Source: Acidobacteriota bacterium
GTDB taxonomy: Bacteria > Acidobacteriota > Terriglobia > Bryobacterales > Bryobacteraceae
Length of the DNA stretch: 46,315 nt
NCBI GenBank assembly: GCA_016213755.1
Contig: JACQZT010000135.1
Coordinates: 1-46,315, forward strand
Reading direction: 5' to 3'
A program made the translations under genes and the position numbers. Each line of letters begins with the position of its first letter. Position 1 is the stretch's first letter. Positions 25,932-33,763 of the stretch are shown here, piece after piece. The notes below the pieces were generated by a model. That model searched no databases and was not told where the DNA came from. It saw only the letters and a program-made list of their open reading frames with translations.

Positions 25932-27377
25932 ATTCTTAACTACCTTTTTGTCGCCGTACTGCTGCTGGCTTGGATCCCCTTGCTGGCGCGTCCCCGCCTG
26001 TTTATCGCCGCTTTGTTCGCTGCCGCGCCATGGCTGGGCCTCTATGTCACTGTGGGCTGGGAAGTCAACGCCTTCAAATGCGGGTTGATGTTGTCCCCCT
26101 TGCTTGCGATACACGGTCTTCGATCCAGTCGCTTGGGAAGAGTCGGACGTCCTCTTCTGCTCTTGGTGCTGTATGGGTGTGCCGCCAGCGGTTGGGCACT
26201 GGTGGCAAAGGAGGTCGTCGTGCACGACGTCCTGAACGTGGTGGTCTACGAGTTTCGCGTGCTGGTGCAGGTCTTCGTCTTCCTGCTAAGCGCCGCGCTT
26301 CCGCTGCTCATCGTATCGGCCGGAAGGAGCGTCGCCGACATCGAGAAGTGGATGAACGCGTATCTGTGGTCGGTCTTTGTGCTCTGCGGGTACGGGCTCG
26401 TCCAGACGCTGTCATACCTCGCTTTCCAAAACCCGATCACGCCGATTTACCGTGACGGGCTCTTTGGGACGTTTTCGGAATTCGCCACAGTTGACATCCT
26501 TGGTCTCAGGTTCCTCCGAGTGCACTCGTTCAGCCGGGAACCGAAGGATCTCGCGCTAGTCTGCGTCCCAGCGCTGGCGTGGCTTTTCGTGCGCGTGAGC
26601 ACCCCTGGTCTGTTGCAGGGCAGATCCCGGCGCATCGACGTCTGTCAGTTCGTGGTCATCGCAACGTGCGCCCTCTTGACGTTCGCCTCTTCCCTCCTGT
26701 TGATGCTCCCGGTACTTCTGGTTGCCGTCGAGCTGATTCGGCCCGTGTTCGAAACCACCCGCCGCATTCGATACGGACTGCGTGTCGCCGGAGTGCTGGC
26801 GTTAGGCATCCCCTTGTTTGCCATCGTGGCGCAAAAGCGGGTCATCGACCGATTCCATGGGCCCACGCAATCCCTTGAGATGGAGAGCTTCATTCAACCC
26901 TCGCGAGAGCGGCCGGCTTTGGATTTCCTGTTAAGCACGTGGCCCCGATCCGCTCTCGGCTACGGAATCGGAACGCAGGCGTTCTATCTTCCGAACCGAA
27001 TGCCGGCCGAATTCTCCAAACAAGTGCTGGACCAGCGCACCGCCGCGGGGGTCGATTCCCTGGTGATCGGGACCACTGCCGATCTCGGCATCCCCGGCCT
27101 GGTTTTGTACACGATGATCTTCCTGGCCGCGCTGACAACCCGGAGAAACGAAGCTGAAATCGTCTGGCCGGTTCGGGCCGCATTGCTCGCGGCCCTGCTT
27201 ATGGGAATCCCTCTGAACCCCGCGCAGCACGGCGGAATCCTGTGGCTTCTGGTGGGGCAGGCGTGCCTTCTTCGAGCGCTCCAGCGAAGCACTTTCGGAG
27301 TGCAATGGCAGCCGGCCTCGAGTCTCCGCGAAAGCACGCCTCTCGTGCCGGCCGTGCCCAGGCTTGCTCCCGAGTGA
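25932..27377 (+). CDS. Wzy-like polysaccharide polymerase, probable AUU start
   Basis: This membrane protein has 481 residues, about ten helices and a large loop near residues 300-370 (STWPRSALGYGIGTQAFYLP), as in O-antigen polymerases. No ATG or GTG exists at the expected place. From ATT 25932 the protein begins (M)LNYLFVAVLLLAWIPLL, a full first helix, and GAGG at 25921-25924 gives a good Shine-Dalgarno at 7 bases. The alternative TTG 25980 has no ribosome-binding site and cuts that helix. Readthrough of the upstream TGA in the same frame, or a sequencing error, are other explanations. Confidence 0.8.
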   Translation: MLNYLFVAVLLLAWIPLLARPRLFIAALFAAAPWLGLYVTVGWEVNAFKCGLMLSPLLAIHGLRSSRLGRVGRPLLLLVLYGCAASGWALVAKEVVVHDVLNVVVYEFRVLVQVFVFLLSAALPLLIVSAGRSVADIEKWMNAYLWSVFVLCGYGLVQTLSYLAFQNPITPIYRDGLFGTFSEFATVDILGLRFLRVHSFSREPKDLALVCVPALAWLFVRVSTPGLLQGRSRRIDVCQFVVIATCALLTFASSLLLMLPVLLVAVELIRPVFETTRRIRYGLRVAGVLALGIPLFAIVAQKRVIDRFHGPTQSLEMESFIQPSRERPALDFLLSTWPRSALGYGIGTQAFYLPNRMPAEFSKQVLDQRTAAGVDSLVIGTTADLGIPGLVLYTMIFLAALTTRRNEAEIVWPVRAALLAALLMGIPLNPAQHGGILWLLVGQACLLRALQRSTFGVQWQPASSLRESTPLVPAVPRLAPE

Positions 27378-27384
27378 CGATTTC

Positions 27385-28551
27385 ATGAAAACTGTTCATC
27401 TGGGCGTCGACCTGGAGCCGAAGACCGGGGGCACCTATCGCTCCGTTCTCAACTTCCAAAGTTCGCTCAGCCGTCTGGGTGTCGAAGTCGACATATGCAG
27501 TTTTTCCCCGGGACCGTCTCCAGTCGCCACTCCCGGCGTTGCCCAAGTGCCAACTTCCCGGAAGTTCCCCGGCAAACCCTACTATTTCTGGAGCGGCTGC
27601 TACTCGGGACGACTTCGCGGGATTCTGACGGGGGCCGATATCGTCTTTCTTCACGGTCTCTATATCCACCCCTTTGTGCACGCCGCCCTCTGGTCCCGGC
27701 GCAACCAGGTCCCCTATGTAGTAGTGCCGCATGGTTCCCTCGACCCCTGGGTCTTTAGCTACCGAAGGTATCGAAAGCAGGCCTGGTTGCGGCTTTATCG
27801 CCGGCTCATGCTGGAAGACGCCTCCAGTGTCGTCTTCGCTTCGGCCCGCGAGCGCGACAAGGCGGCAGGGCTGCCGGCAATCGCCCGACCGGACGTGATC
27901 AACTGGCCCGTGGCCAGCGTCGCCGATTTCGACAAAACCAGCGCGGGGCAAAGAGTGCGGCTGGACTGCGGCTTGCCGAACAGATGCAGAGTCGCCCTGT
28001 TTTGCGGCCGCCTCCACCCCATGAAGAGGCCGATCGAAACAATCGAACTGTTTCTGCGGACCGCTCCTCGGGACTGGGTGCTCCTTCTGGTTGGACCCGC
28101 CAGTGCCGAGATTCCAGAAACGAAAATGGCGAGCATCTGCGGGGCTTCCGGTGGAAGATGCCGGTACTTGGGACCTGTGTTTGGGGATCGGTTGAGCGAT
28201 TTCTACAAGGCCGCCGATCTGCTCGTCCTGATATCGCACCGGGAGAACTTCAGCTACACGGTGACGGAGGCGCTTGCTTGCGGAGTCCCTGTTCTCGTGT
28301 CGAACGGCGTGGATCTGTCCGCGGATATTGCCCGAGAAGGGTGCGGATTTGTAGTGGACAACCCGGCCGACGGGCAGACTCTTGAGAAGGCATTCGACAG
28401 CTCTCTCCGGTGCGACTCAGCGTCGCTGGCTTCCATGGGCGCCCGTGGACGGAGATGGGTGCGAAGAGACCTGTCGGAGGAACGATTCAGCACACGGCTC
28501 GAAGCGCTTTGTGACTCGATCGTGAGACGAGCTGGAAGCGTAAGATCCTGA
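27385..28551 (+). CDS. GT4-family glycosyltransferase
   Basis: The protein has 388 residues from ATG 27385 (MKTVHLGVDLEPKTGG), 7 bases after the polymerase stop. GT-B features: N-terminal Gly-rich acceptor loop, YVVVPHGSLDPWVFSYRR, RVALFCGRLHPMKRP, and the donor-site motif HRENFSYTVTEALACGVPVL. The HGSLDPW motif is common in glycosyltransferases of the WcaI/WbuB-adjacent type. It probably adds one residue of the repeat unit. It lies in the lower-GC part of the cluster. Confidence 0.87.
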   Translation: MKTVHLGVDLEPKTGGTYRSVLNFQSSLSRLGVEVDICSFSPGPSPVATPGVAQVPTSRKFPGKPYYFWSGCYSGRLRGILTGADIVFLHGLYIHPFVHAALWSRRNQVPYVVVPHGSLDPWVFSYRRYRKQAWLRLYRRLMLEDASSVVFASARERDKAAGLPAIARPDVINWPVASVADFDKTSAGQRVRLDCGLPNRCRVALFCGRLHPMKRPIETIELFLRTAPRDWVLLLVGPASAEIPETKMASICGASGGRCRYLGPVFGDRLSDFYKAADLLVLISHRENFSYTVTEALACGVPVLVSNGVDLSADIAREGCGFVVDNPADGQTLEKAFDSSLRCDSASLASMGARGRRWVRRDLSEERFSTRLEALCDSIVRRAGSVRS

Positions 28552-28557
28552 CGGCCG

Positions 28558-29769
28558 ATGCGAATAATCCTGGTGTCCAACTACTTCCCCCCTGAAACCG
28601 TCGGGGCCGGAATCTGGGTGCACCAGCTTGCCTGCGACCTCAGGGACCGCGGCCACCAGGTTACGGTGCTCACCGGCTTTCCGAGTTACCCGCAAGGGAA
28701 GGTCTTTGCGGGCTACCGCGGCGGCGTTTTTCGGCGCGAGGAGATCGACGGGATCCAGGTGATTCGCACTTACACTTACGCCACGCCGTCCAAGCGCTTC
28801 TGGCCCCGGTTTCTCAGCTTCGGAAGTTTCTGCGCCTCCTCGCTCATCGGCGGCCTGGCCGCGCGGCAGCGCGCGGACGTTGTGTATGCCATCCTGCCGC
28901 CGCTTCCGCTGGGTATTTCGGCCTGGGCCATGGCCCGCGCCGCCGGCGCGCGGCTGGTGGTCAATGTCCAGGACATCTATCCGGACATTGCAGTGGCCAT
29001 GGGATTCCTCCGCAACCGCCGCGCCATCGCGTTTTTCCGGCGCATGGAGCGTTGGATCTACCGCGCGGCCGATCGCGTGGTGGTCGTCTCCGACGGCTTT
29101 CGCCGCAACCTCGAATCCAAGGGTGTGCCTGCGAACAAGATCGCCGTCGTGCCCAACTGGGCCGATCCGCGGGCCATCCGGCCCGGCCCGCGCGAAAACA
29201 GCTTCCGGCGCGAACTGGGCATTAACGGGGAGTTCGTGGTTCTCTACTCGGGCGGACTCTCGCACAACTCGCACCTCGATCCGGTGCTGGAGGCCGCGCG
29301 CCGCTTGAAGGGCGACGGCATCCTGTTCCTCATCGCGGGCGAAGGAGTCCATAAGGCGCGGCTCGAGCGCCAGGCCCGGGAATCGGGCCTCGCCAGCGTC
29401 CGCTTCCTGCCCTTCCAGCCGCTGGAGCGCTATCCGGAAATGCTCGCCGCGGCCGACGCCACCCTGGTGACGCTGCACCCTGCCGCCGCCTGCGCCTCGC
29501 TGCCTTCGAAGATCTACAAGCAGATGGCCGCCGCCCGCCCCATCGTCGCTCTCGCCCCGCCGGAAAGCGATCTCGCGCGGCTGGTCGAAACGGGCCGCTG
29601 CGGATGGAGCGTCCCCTGCAACCAACCCGAGGCGCTGGCCCGGGTGTTGCGCCAAGCCGCCCGCGACCGGCAGGACTGCGCGCGCCGGGGAGCAAACGGG
29701 CGCGCGTACCTGGAACGGGAATGCTCGCGCAGCTTCTGTGTCGCCGCCATCGAGCAAACGCTCTCATGA
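28558..29769 (+). CDS. WbuB/WcaI-like glycosyltransferase (GT4)
   Basis: The protein has 403 residues. The start MRIILVSNYFPPETVGAG, then VTVLTGFPSYPQGKVFAGYR and VVNVQDIYPDIAVAMG, is characteristic of the WbuB (putative L-fucosamine transferase)/WcaI group. The C-terminal donor domain has VLYSGGLSHNSHLDPVLEAA and LPSKIYKQMAAARPIVAL. In this group the gene usually lies directly before the phosphoglycosyl transferase, as here, where the two overlap by ATGA. Base composition returns to high GC within this gene. Confidence 0.9.
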   Translation: MRIILVSNYFPPETVGAGIWVHQLACDLRDRGHQVTVLTGFPSYPQGKVFAGYRGGVFRREEIDGIQVIRTYTYATPSKRFWPRFLSFGSFCASSLIGGLAARQRADVVYAILPPLPLGISAWAMARAAGARLVVNVQDIYPDIAVAMGFLRNRRAIAFFRRMERWIYRAADRVVVVSDGFRRNLESKGVPANKIAVVPNWADPRAIRPGPRENSFRRELGINGEFVVLYSGGLSHNSHLDPVLEAARRLKGDGILFLIAGEGVHKARLERQARESGLASVRFLPFQPLERYPEMLAAADATLVTLHPAAACASLPSKIYKQMAAARPIVALAPPESDLARLVETGRCGWSVPCNQPEALARVLRQAARDRQDCARRGANGRAYLERECSRSFCVAAIEQTLS

Positions 29770-30350
29770 AGCGGATGATGGACATCGCCGTGTGCCTGGC
29801 CGCCCTGCCGCTGGCCGGTCCCCTCCTGCTCCTCGCCGCCCTGGCCGTGAAGCTCACCTCCCCCGGCCCGGTCCTGTTCACCCAATGGCGGCTGGGCCGG
29901 GACGGAGTCCGCTTCCGGCTTCTCAAACTTCGCAGCATGGCCGTCGACGCTCCGGATCTGCGCAACCCCGACGGCAGCGCTTTCAGCGGCGATCGTGACC
30001 CGCGCGTCACACCTGTGGGACGCTTCCTGCGCCGCACCAGCCTGGACGAGTTGCCGCAGCTCTTGAACGTGCTGCGCGGCGAGATGAGCCTGGTCGGCCC
30101 GCGCCCCGACCAGGTCGATCAGCTCCGCTTTTACACTCCTGCGGAACGGCGCAAGCTGCTGGTCCAGCCCGGCCTCACCGGGCTGGCGCAGATCGGCGGC
30201 CGCAATACCATTTCCTGGACCGAGCGCAAGGCCCTGGATGTCGAGTACGTGGATCGTCAGTCCTTCCGGCTGGACTGCGCGATCCTCTGGCGCACCATTC
30301 CGTGTGTGCTTTTCGGAAAGAACCTGAACACTTCCTCATGCGAACCTTGA
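29766..30350 (+). CDS. Initiating phosphoglycosyl transferase (short PglC/WcaJ-type)
   Basis: The protein has 194 residues. One N-terminal hydrophobic re-entrant helix (MMDIAVCLAALPLAGPLLLL) is followed by the Bac_transf domain with KLRSM, DELPQLLNVLRGEMSLVGPR and PGLTGLAQIGGRN. The catalytic Asp-Glu pair of the family corresponds to DE in TSLDELPQ. It moves a sugar-1-phosphate from a nucleotide sugar to undecaprenyl phosphate, the first step of the repeat unit. The short monotopic form, next to acetyltransferase and aminotransferase genes, suggests an N-acetylated amino sugar as first residue. Confidence 0.92.
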   Translation: MKRMMDIAVCLAALPLAGPLLLLAALAVKLTSPGPVLFTQWRLGRDGVRFRLLKLRSMAVDAPDLRNPDGSAFSGDRDPRVTPVGRFLRRTSLDELPQLLNVLRGEMSLVGPRPDQVDQLRFYTPAERRKLLVQPGLTGLAQIGGRNTISWTERKALDVEYVDRQSFRLDCAILWRTIPCVLFGKNLNTSSCEP

Positions 30351-31081
30351 GCCTCTGGCAACCCCTGCCCTGGGACTCGGAACAGTTTGGATTCCCCGCC
30401 GCGCGGCTGGAATTACCGGCCGCGGAGGCGCGCGAGCGCTACGAAAAGCTCGTGGAAGCGGCACTGGCGGAGTGCCGGCAGGCGGGCATCCGGCACATTG
30501 TCGCCCGGGTCGGCGCGGGCGAACTGGCAGCGATTCACGCGCTGGAAGCCGCGGGCTTCGAGACCCTCGACGGCATACAGACCCTGGCGCTCGAATTGGC
30601 GGATTGGACGCCAGCCGCCGCGCCCGACGGCATCGAAGTGCGCCTGTTCCGCCCCGCGGATCTCGGCTCCGTGCTGGCCATCGCCCGCACCTCCTACGTC
30701 TGCGACCGTTTCCACGCCGACTCCGCGCTCGGCCCCGGCGTCGCCGACGCGCTGCACGCGGCCTGGGTGCGCAACTGCTGCTCGGGCCAGGCGGCCGACG
30801 CCGTCGTGGTCGGCGCGCAAGACGGAGAAGCGCTCGGGTTCGTCACCTGCAAGCTGGAGGGCCGGCGCGGCCGGATCATCCTGGTAGCGACGGCTTCGCG
30901 CGCCCGCGGGCGCGGCATCGCCCGCGCCATGACCGAGGGCGCCCTGCGCTGGTTCCAAAGCCAGGGAGCGGAGGGGGTCGAGGTGGGCACACAGTTGCGC
31001 AACGTCGCCGCGGCCCGCTTGTACGAAAGCCGCGGGTTCCGCCTTACGGCCGTGAGCCTCACCCTGCGAAAGGTCCTCTGA
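30338..31081 (+). CDS. WecD-like GNAT N-acetyltransferase
   Basis: The protein has 247 residues from ATG 30338, overlapping the preceding gene by 13 bases. The N-terminal WDSEQFGFPAARL resembles TDP-fucosamine acetyltransferase (WecD). The C-terminal GNAT fold has the acetyl-CoA loop (RARGRGIARAMTEGAL) and NVAAARLYESRGF. With the aminotransferase next to it, it likely acetylates a 4-amino-4,6-dideoxyhexose bound to a nucleotide. The exact sugar is not readable from sequence. Confidence 0.87.
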   Translation: MRTLSLWQPLPWDSEQFGFPAARLELPAAEARERYEKLVEAALAECRQAGIRHIVARVGAGELAAIHALEAAGFETLDGIQTLALELADWTPAAAPDGIEVRLFRPADLGSVLAIARTSYVCDRFHADSALGPGVADALHAAWVRNCCSGQAADAVVVGAQDGEALGFVTCKLEGRRGRIILVATASRARGRGIARAMTEGALRWFQSQGAEGVEVGTQLRNVAAARLYESRGFRLTAVSLTLRKVL

Positions 31082-32259
31082 TGCGAAGCGCGTTTCTGCC
31101 CTACTGCCTGCCCTACATCGGAGAGGAGGAAATCCAGGAGGTGGTCGACAGCCTGCGCTCGGGCTGGATCACCTCCGGCCCCAAGGTGCAGCGCTTCGAA
31201 CAGGACTTTGCCGGCTACGCGGGCTGCCGCCACGCCATCGCCGTGAGTTCCTGCACTGCGGCGCTGCACGTCTCGCTGGCGGCGCTGGGCGTGGGTCCGG
31301 GGGACGAAGTCGTGGTTCCGACGCTCACCTTTTGCGCCACCGCCAACGTGGTGGTGCACCTGGGCGCCACGCCGGTGCTGGTGGATGTCGACCAGCACGG
31401 CCACCTGACCGCCGAGGCCGCGGAACGGGCACTCACGCCGCGCACCCGCGCCATCCTGCCGGTGCATTACGCCGGCCAGGCCTGCGACCTGGACGCACTG
31501 CGGGAGCTGGCTTCCCGCCGCGGCGTCGCGCTGGTAGAGGATGCGGCGCACGCCGCCGGCTGCGAGTACCGGGGGAGCAAGATCGGCGCGCAAGGCCGCG
31601 CTGTGGCCTTCAGCTTTTACGCCATCAAGAACATGACCACCGGGGAAGGCGGCATGGTGGCCACCGACGACGACGAGTTCGCCCAGCGCGTGCGGCTGCT
31701 GGCGCTGCACGGCATGAGCCGCGACGCCTGGAAGCGCTACGCGCAATCCGGCTCGTGGTACTACGAAGTGCACGAGCCCGGCTACAAGTACAACATGACC
31801 GACCTGCAGGCCTCGCTGGGCATTCACCAGTTGCGCCGTTTGGACGGCTTCCTCGAACGGCGCCGCCGCCTGGCCGCGCTTTACGATGCGGCTTTCGCGG
31901 ACCTTTCCGAACTGCGCCTGCCCGCCGATCTGCCCGGCCGCCGGCACGCCTATCACATCTATCCCGTGCAACTGCGAGGATTGTCGATTGACCGCGCGCA
32001 ATTCATCGACGAGCTGCGCCAGGCCAACATCGGAACCAGCGTCCATTTCATCCCGCTGCACCGCCAGCCCTTTTACCAGGAGCGCTACGGCTACAGCCCC
32101 GCCTCCTTCCCCGTGGCCGAGGAGATCTACGCGGGCTTGCTCAGCTTGCCTCTCTATCCCCGCATGACCGACGAAGACGCCGGTGACGTCATCCGGGCCG
32201 TGCGCGAAATCGTCCGGAACCGGAAAGGAATTCCCTCCCATGTTTCCGTCGCTGGCTGA
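31081..32259 (+). CDS. DegT/DnrJ/EryC1 sugar-nucleotide aminotransferase (WecE/PglE-like)
   Basis: The protein has 392 residues from ATG 31081, sharing one base with the previous stop. Fold-type I PLP motifs: SSCTAALHVSLAALGVGPGD, VEDAAHAAG, and the PLP lysine in FSFYAIKNMTTGEGG. HVSLAAL and KYNMTDLQASLG are typical of 4-keto-sugar aminotransferases. It converts an NDP-4-keto-6-deoxyhexose to the 4-amino sugar, the substrate for the adjacent acetyltransferase. The needed 4,6-dehydratase is not obvious unless the neighbouring membrane SDR supplies it. Confidence 0.92.
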   Translation: MRSAFLPYCLPYIGEEEIQEVVDSLRSGWITSGPKVQRFEQDFAGYAGCRHAIAVSSCTAALHVSLAALGVGPGDEVVVPTLTFCATANVVVHLGATPVLVDVDQHGHLTAEAAERALTPRTRAILPVHYAGQACDLDALRELASRRGVALVEDAAHAAGCEYRGSKIGAQGRAVAFSFYAIKNMTTGEGGMVATDDDEFAQRVRLLALHGMSRDAWKRYAQSGSWYYEVHEPGYKYNMTDLQASLGIHQLRRLDGFLERRRRLAALYDAAFADLSELRLPADLPGRRHAYHIYPVQLRGLSIDRAQFIDELRQANIGTSVHFIPLHRQPFYQERYGYSPASFPVAEEIYAGLLSLPLYPRMTDEDAGDVIRAVREIVRNRKGIPSHVSVAG

Positions 32260-33763
32260 TCTCAACCGCAAGGCCACGCTGGCGCGCGTGCTGGCCGACC
32301 TCGCACTGGTCCAACTGGCGGCCCTGGCCGCCCTGCTCGGCACGCTCTTGTGGCGCGCCACCGAGCTCGACTGGACGGAAACCGTGGTGGTGGCGCGCAT
32401 CTTCGCCGGCTACTACGCGGACCGCTTCCTCCCGCTGTCCCTGGTCTTCCCGCTGGTGTTCCTGTCCAACGGCTTCTACACCCGCTCGCGCGGTTACGCC
32501 GGCCGGTACAAGTGGCTGGTGGTGTTGCGCGGGTCGCTCACGGCGACCTTGATCTTCCTGTTCCTGAACTTCCTGCTCAGCCGCGACGAAATCATGCCCC
32601 GCAGCTCGGTGCTGCTGTTCGGCCTCTTCCTGAGCGCCGGCACGGCGGGCGTGCGCTGGGGAAAATCCTGGCTCGAGGCCGAGACGGAGCCCGGCGCCGG
32701 CCGGCGCGCCGCCTCGCCGCCGGAGCGGGCGCCAGTCCTGGTGGTGGGTGGCGCCGGTTACATCGGCTCCATCCTGTGCCGCAAGCTCATCGAGGCCGGC
32801 GAGCGGGTGCGCGTGCTGGACAGCCTGCTGTACGGCGATTTCGCCATCCGGGAACTGCTGGATCGCCCCGATTTCGAGCTGCTGCCGGGCGATTGCCGCA
32901 ACATCCAAAGCGTGGTGCACGCCATGCGGGGTGTGAAATCGGTGGTCCACCTGGCCGCCATCGTGGGCGACTCGGCCTGCGAGCAGGACCGCCAGACGGC
33001 GCTCGAGATCAACTACGCCGCCACCCGCATGATGATCGAGATCGCCAAGGGCAACGGTGTCGAACGCTTCCTGTTCGCCTCCAGTTGCAGCGTCTATGGC
33101 GCCTCCGAGTTCCTGATGGACGAGAACTCGGCGGTGCGGCCCATTTCGCTGTACGCTCAAACCAAGGTGGATTCGGAGAAGGCGCTGCTGGAGGCCCGCA
33201 CCGACGCCTTTCACCCCGTCATCCTGCGCCTGGCGACGGTGTTCGGGCACGGCTACCGGCCGCGCTTCGACCTGGTGGTCAACCTGCTCACCGCCAAGGC
33301 CTGCCACGAGGGAGTGATCACCATCTTCAACGGCCAGCAGTGGCGCCCGTTCATTCACGTCCGCGACGTGGCCGGCGGGATGGTGCGGGTGCTGCGCGCT
33401 CCGCTGCCGCTGGTCGGCGGCGAGGTCTTCAACCTGGGCGATTCCAGCCTTAACTTCACGCTCAACCAGGTGGCCGAAGAAATTCGGAAACAGTTTCCCG
33501 AAACCGGCGTACGCCAGGTGGACAACCCCGACCGCCGCGACTACCGCGTCTCGTTCGACAAGATCCGCCGCCGGCTCGGCTTTCAGTGCCGGATCGACCT
33601 GGCGGACGGCATCCGGGAGATGAAGCGCTCGTTCGAGCAAAACGCGGTTGCCGACTACACCGACGCGCGCTACCACAACCAGAAGTTCCTGCAACTGGCC
33701 GGCGGCACGGCCCACATCGACCGCGTCCATAGCCGCGTCATGGCGGCCTTTACGGGGGACTGA
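32240..33763 (+). CDS. Membrane-anchored NAD-dependent sugar-nucleotide epimerase/dehydratase
   Basis: The protein has 507 residues from ATG 32240, with AAGGAA upstream. Four predicted membrane helices occupy residues about 15-135 (LVQLAALAALLGTLLW, LSLVFPLVFLSNGFY, GSLTATLIFLFLNFLL). Residues about 160-500 form an extended SDR: VVGGAGYIGS, SSCSVYGASE and the catalytic YAQTK. Unlike PglF/WbpM/CapD-type membrane dehydratases, which I recall as having a CoA-binding-like domain and a replaced Tyr, this enzyme keeps YxxxK and joins the helices directly to the SDR. It overlaps the aminotransferase by 20 bases and probably acts on the same sugar pathway. Confidence 0.85.
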   Translation: MFPSLADLNRKATLARVLADLALVQLAALAALLGTLLWRATELDWTETVVVARIFAGYYADRFLPLSLVFPLVFLSNGFYTRSRGYAGRYKWLVVLRGSLTATLIFLFLNFLLSRDEIMPRSSVLLFGLFLSAGTAGVRWGKSWLEAETEPGAGRRAASPPERAPVLVVGGAGYIGSILCRKLIEAGERVRVLDSLLYGDFAIRELLDRPDFELLPGDCRNIQSVVHAMRGVKSVVHLAAIVGDSACEQDRQTALEINYAATRMMIEIAKGNGVERFLFASSCSVYGASEFLMDENSAVRPISLYAQTKVDSEKALLEARTDAFHPVILRLATVFGHGYRPRFDLVVNLLTAKACHEGVITIFNGQQWRPFIHVRDVAGGMVRVLRAPLPLVGGEVFNLGDSSLNFTLNQVAEEIRKQFPETGVRQVDNPDRRDYRVSFDKIRRRLGFQCRIDLADGIREMKRSFEQNAVADYTDARYHNQKFLQLAGGTAHIDRVHSRVMAAFTGD

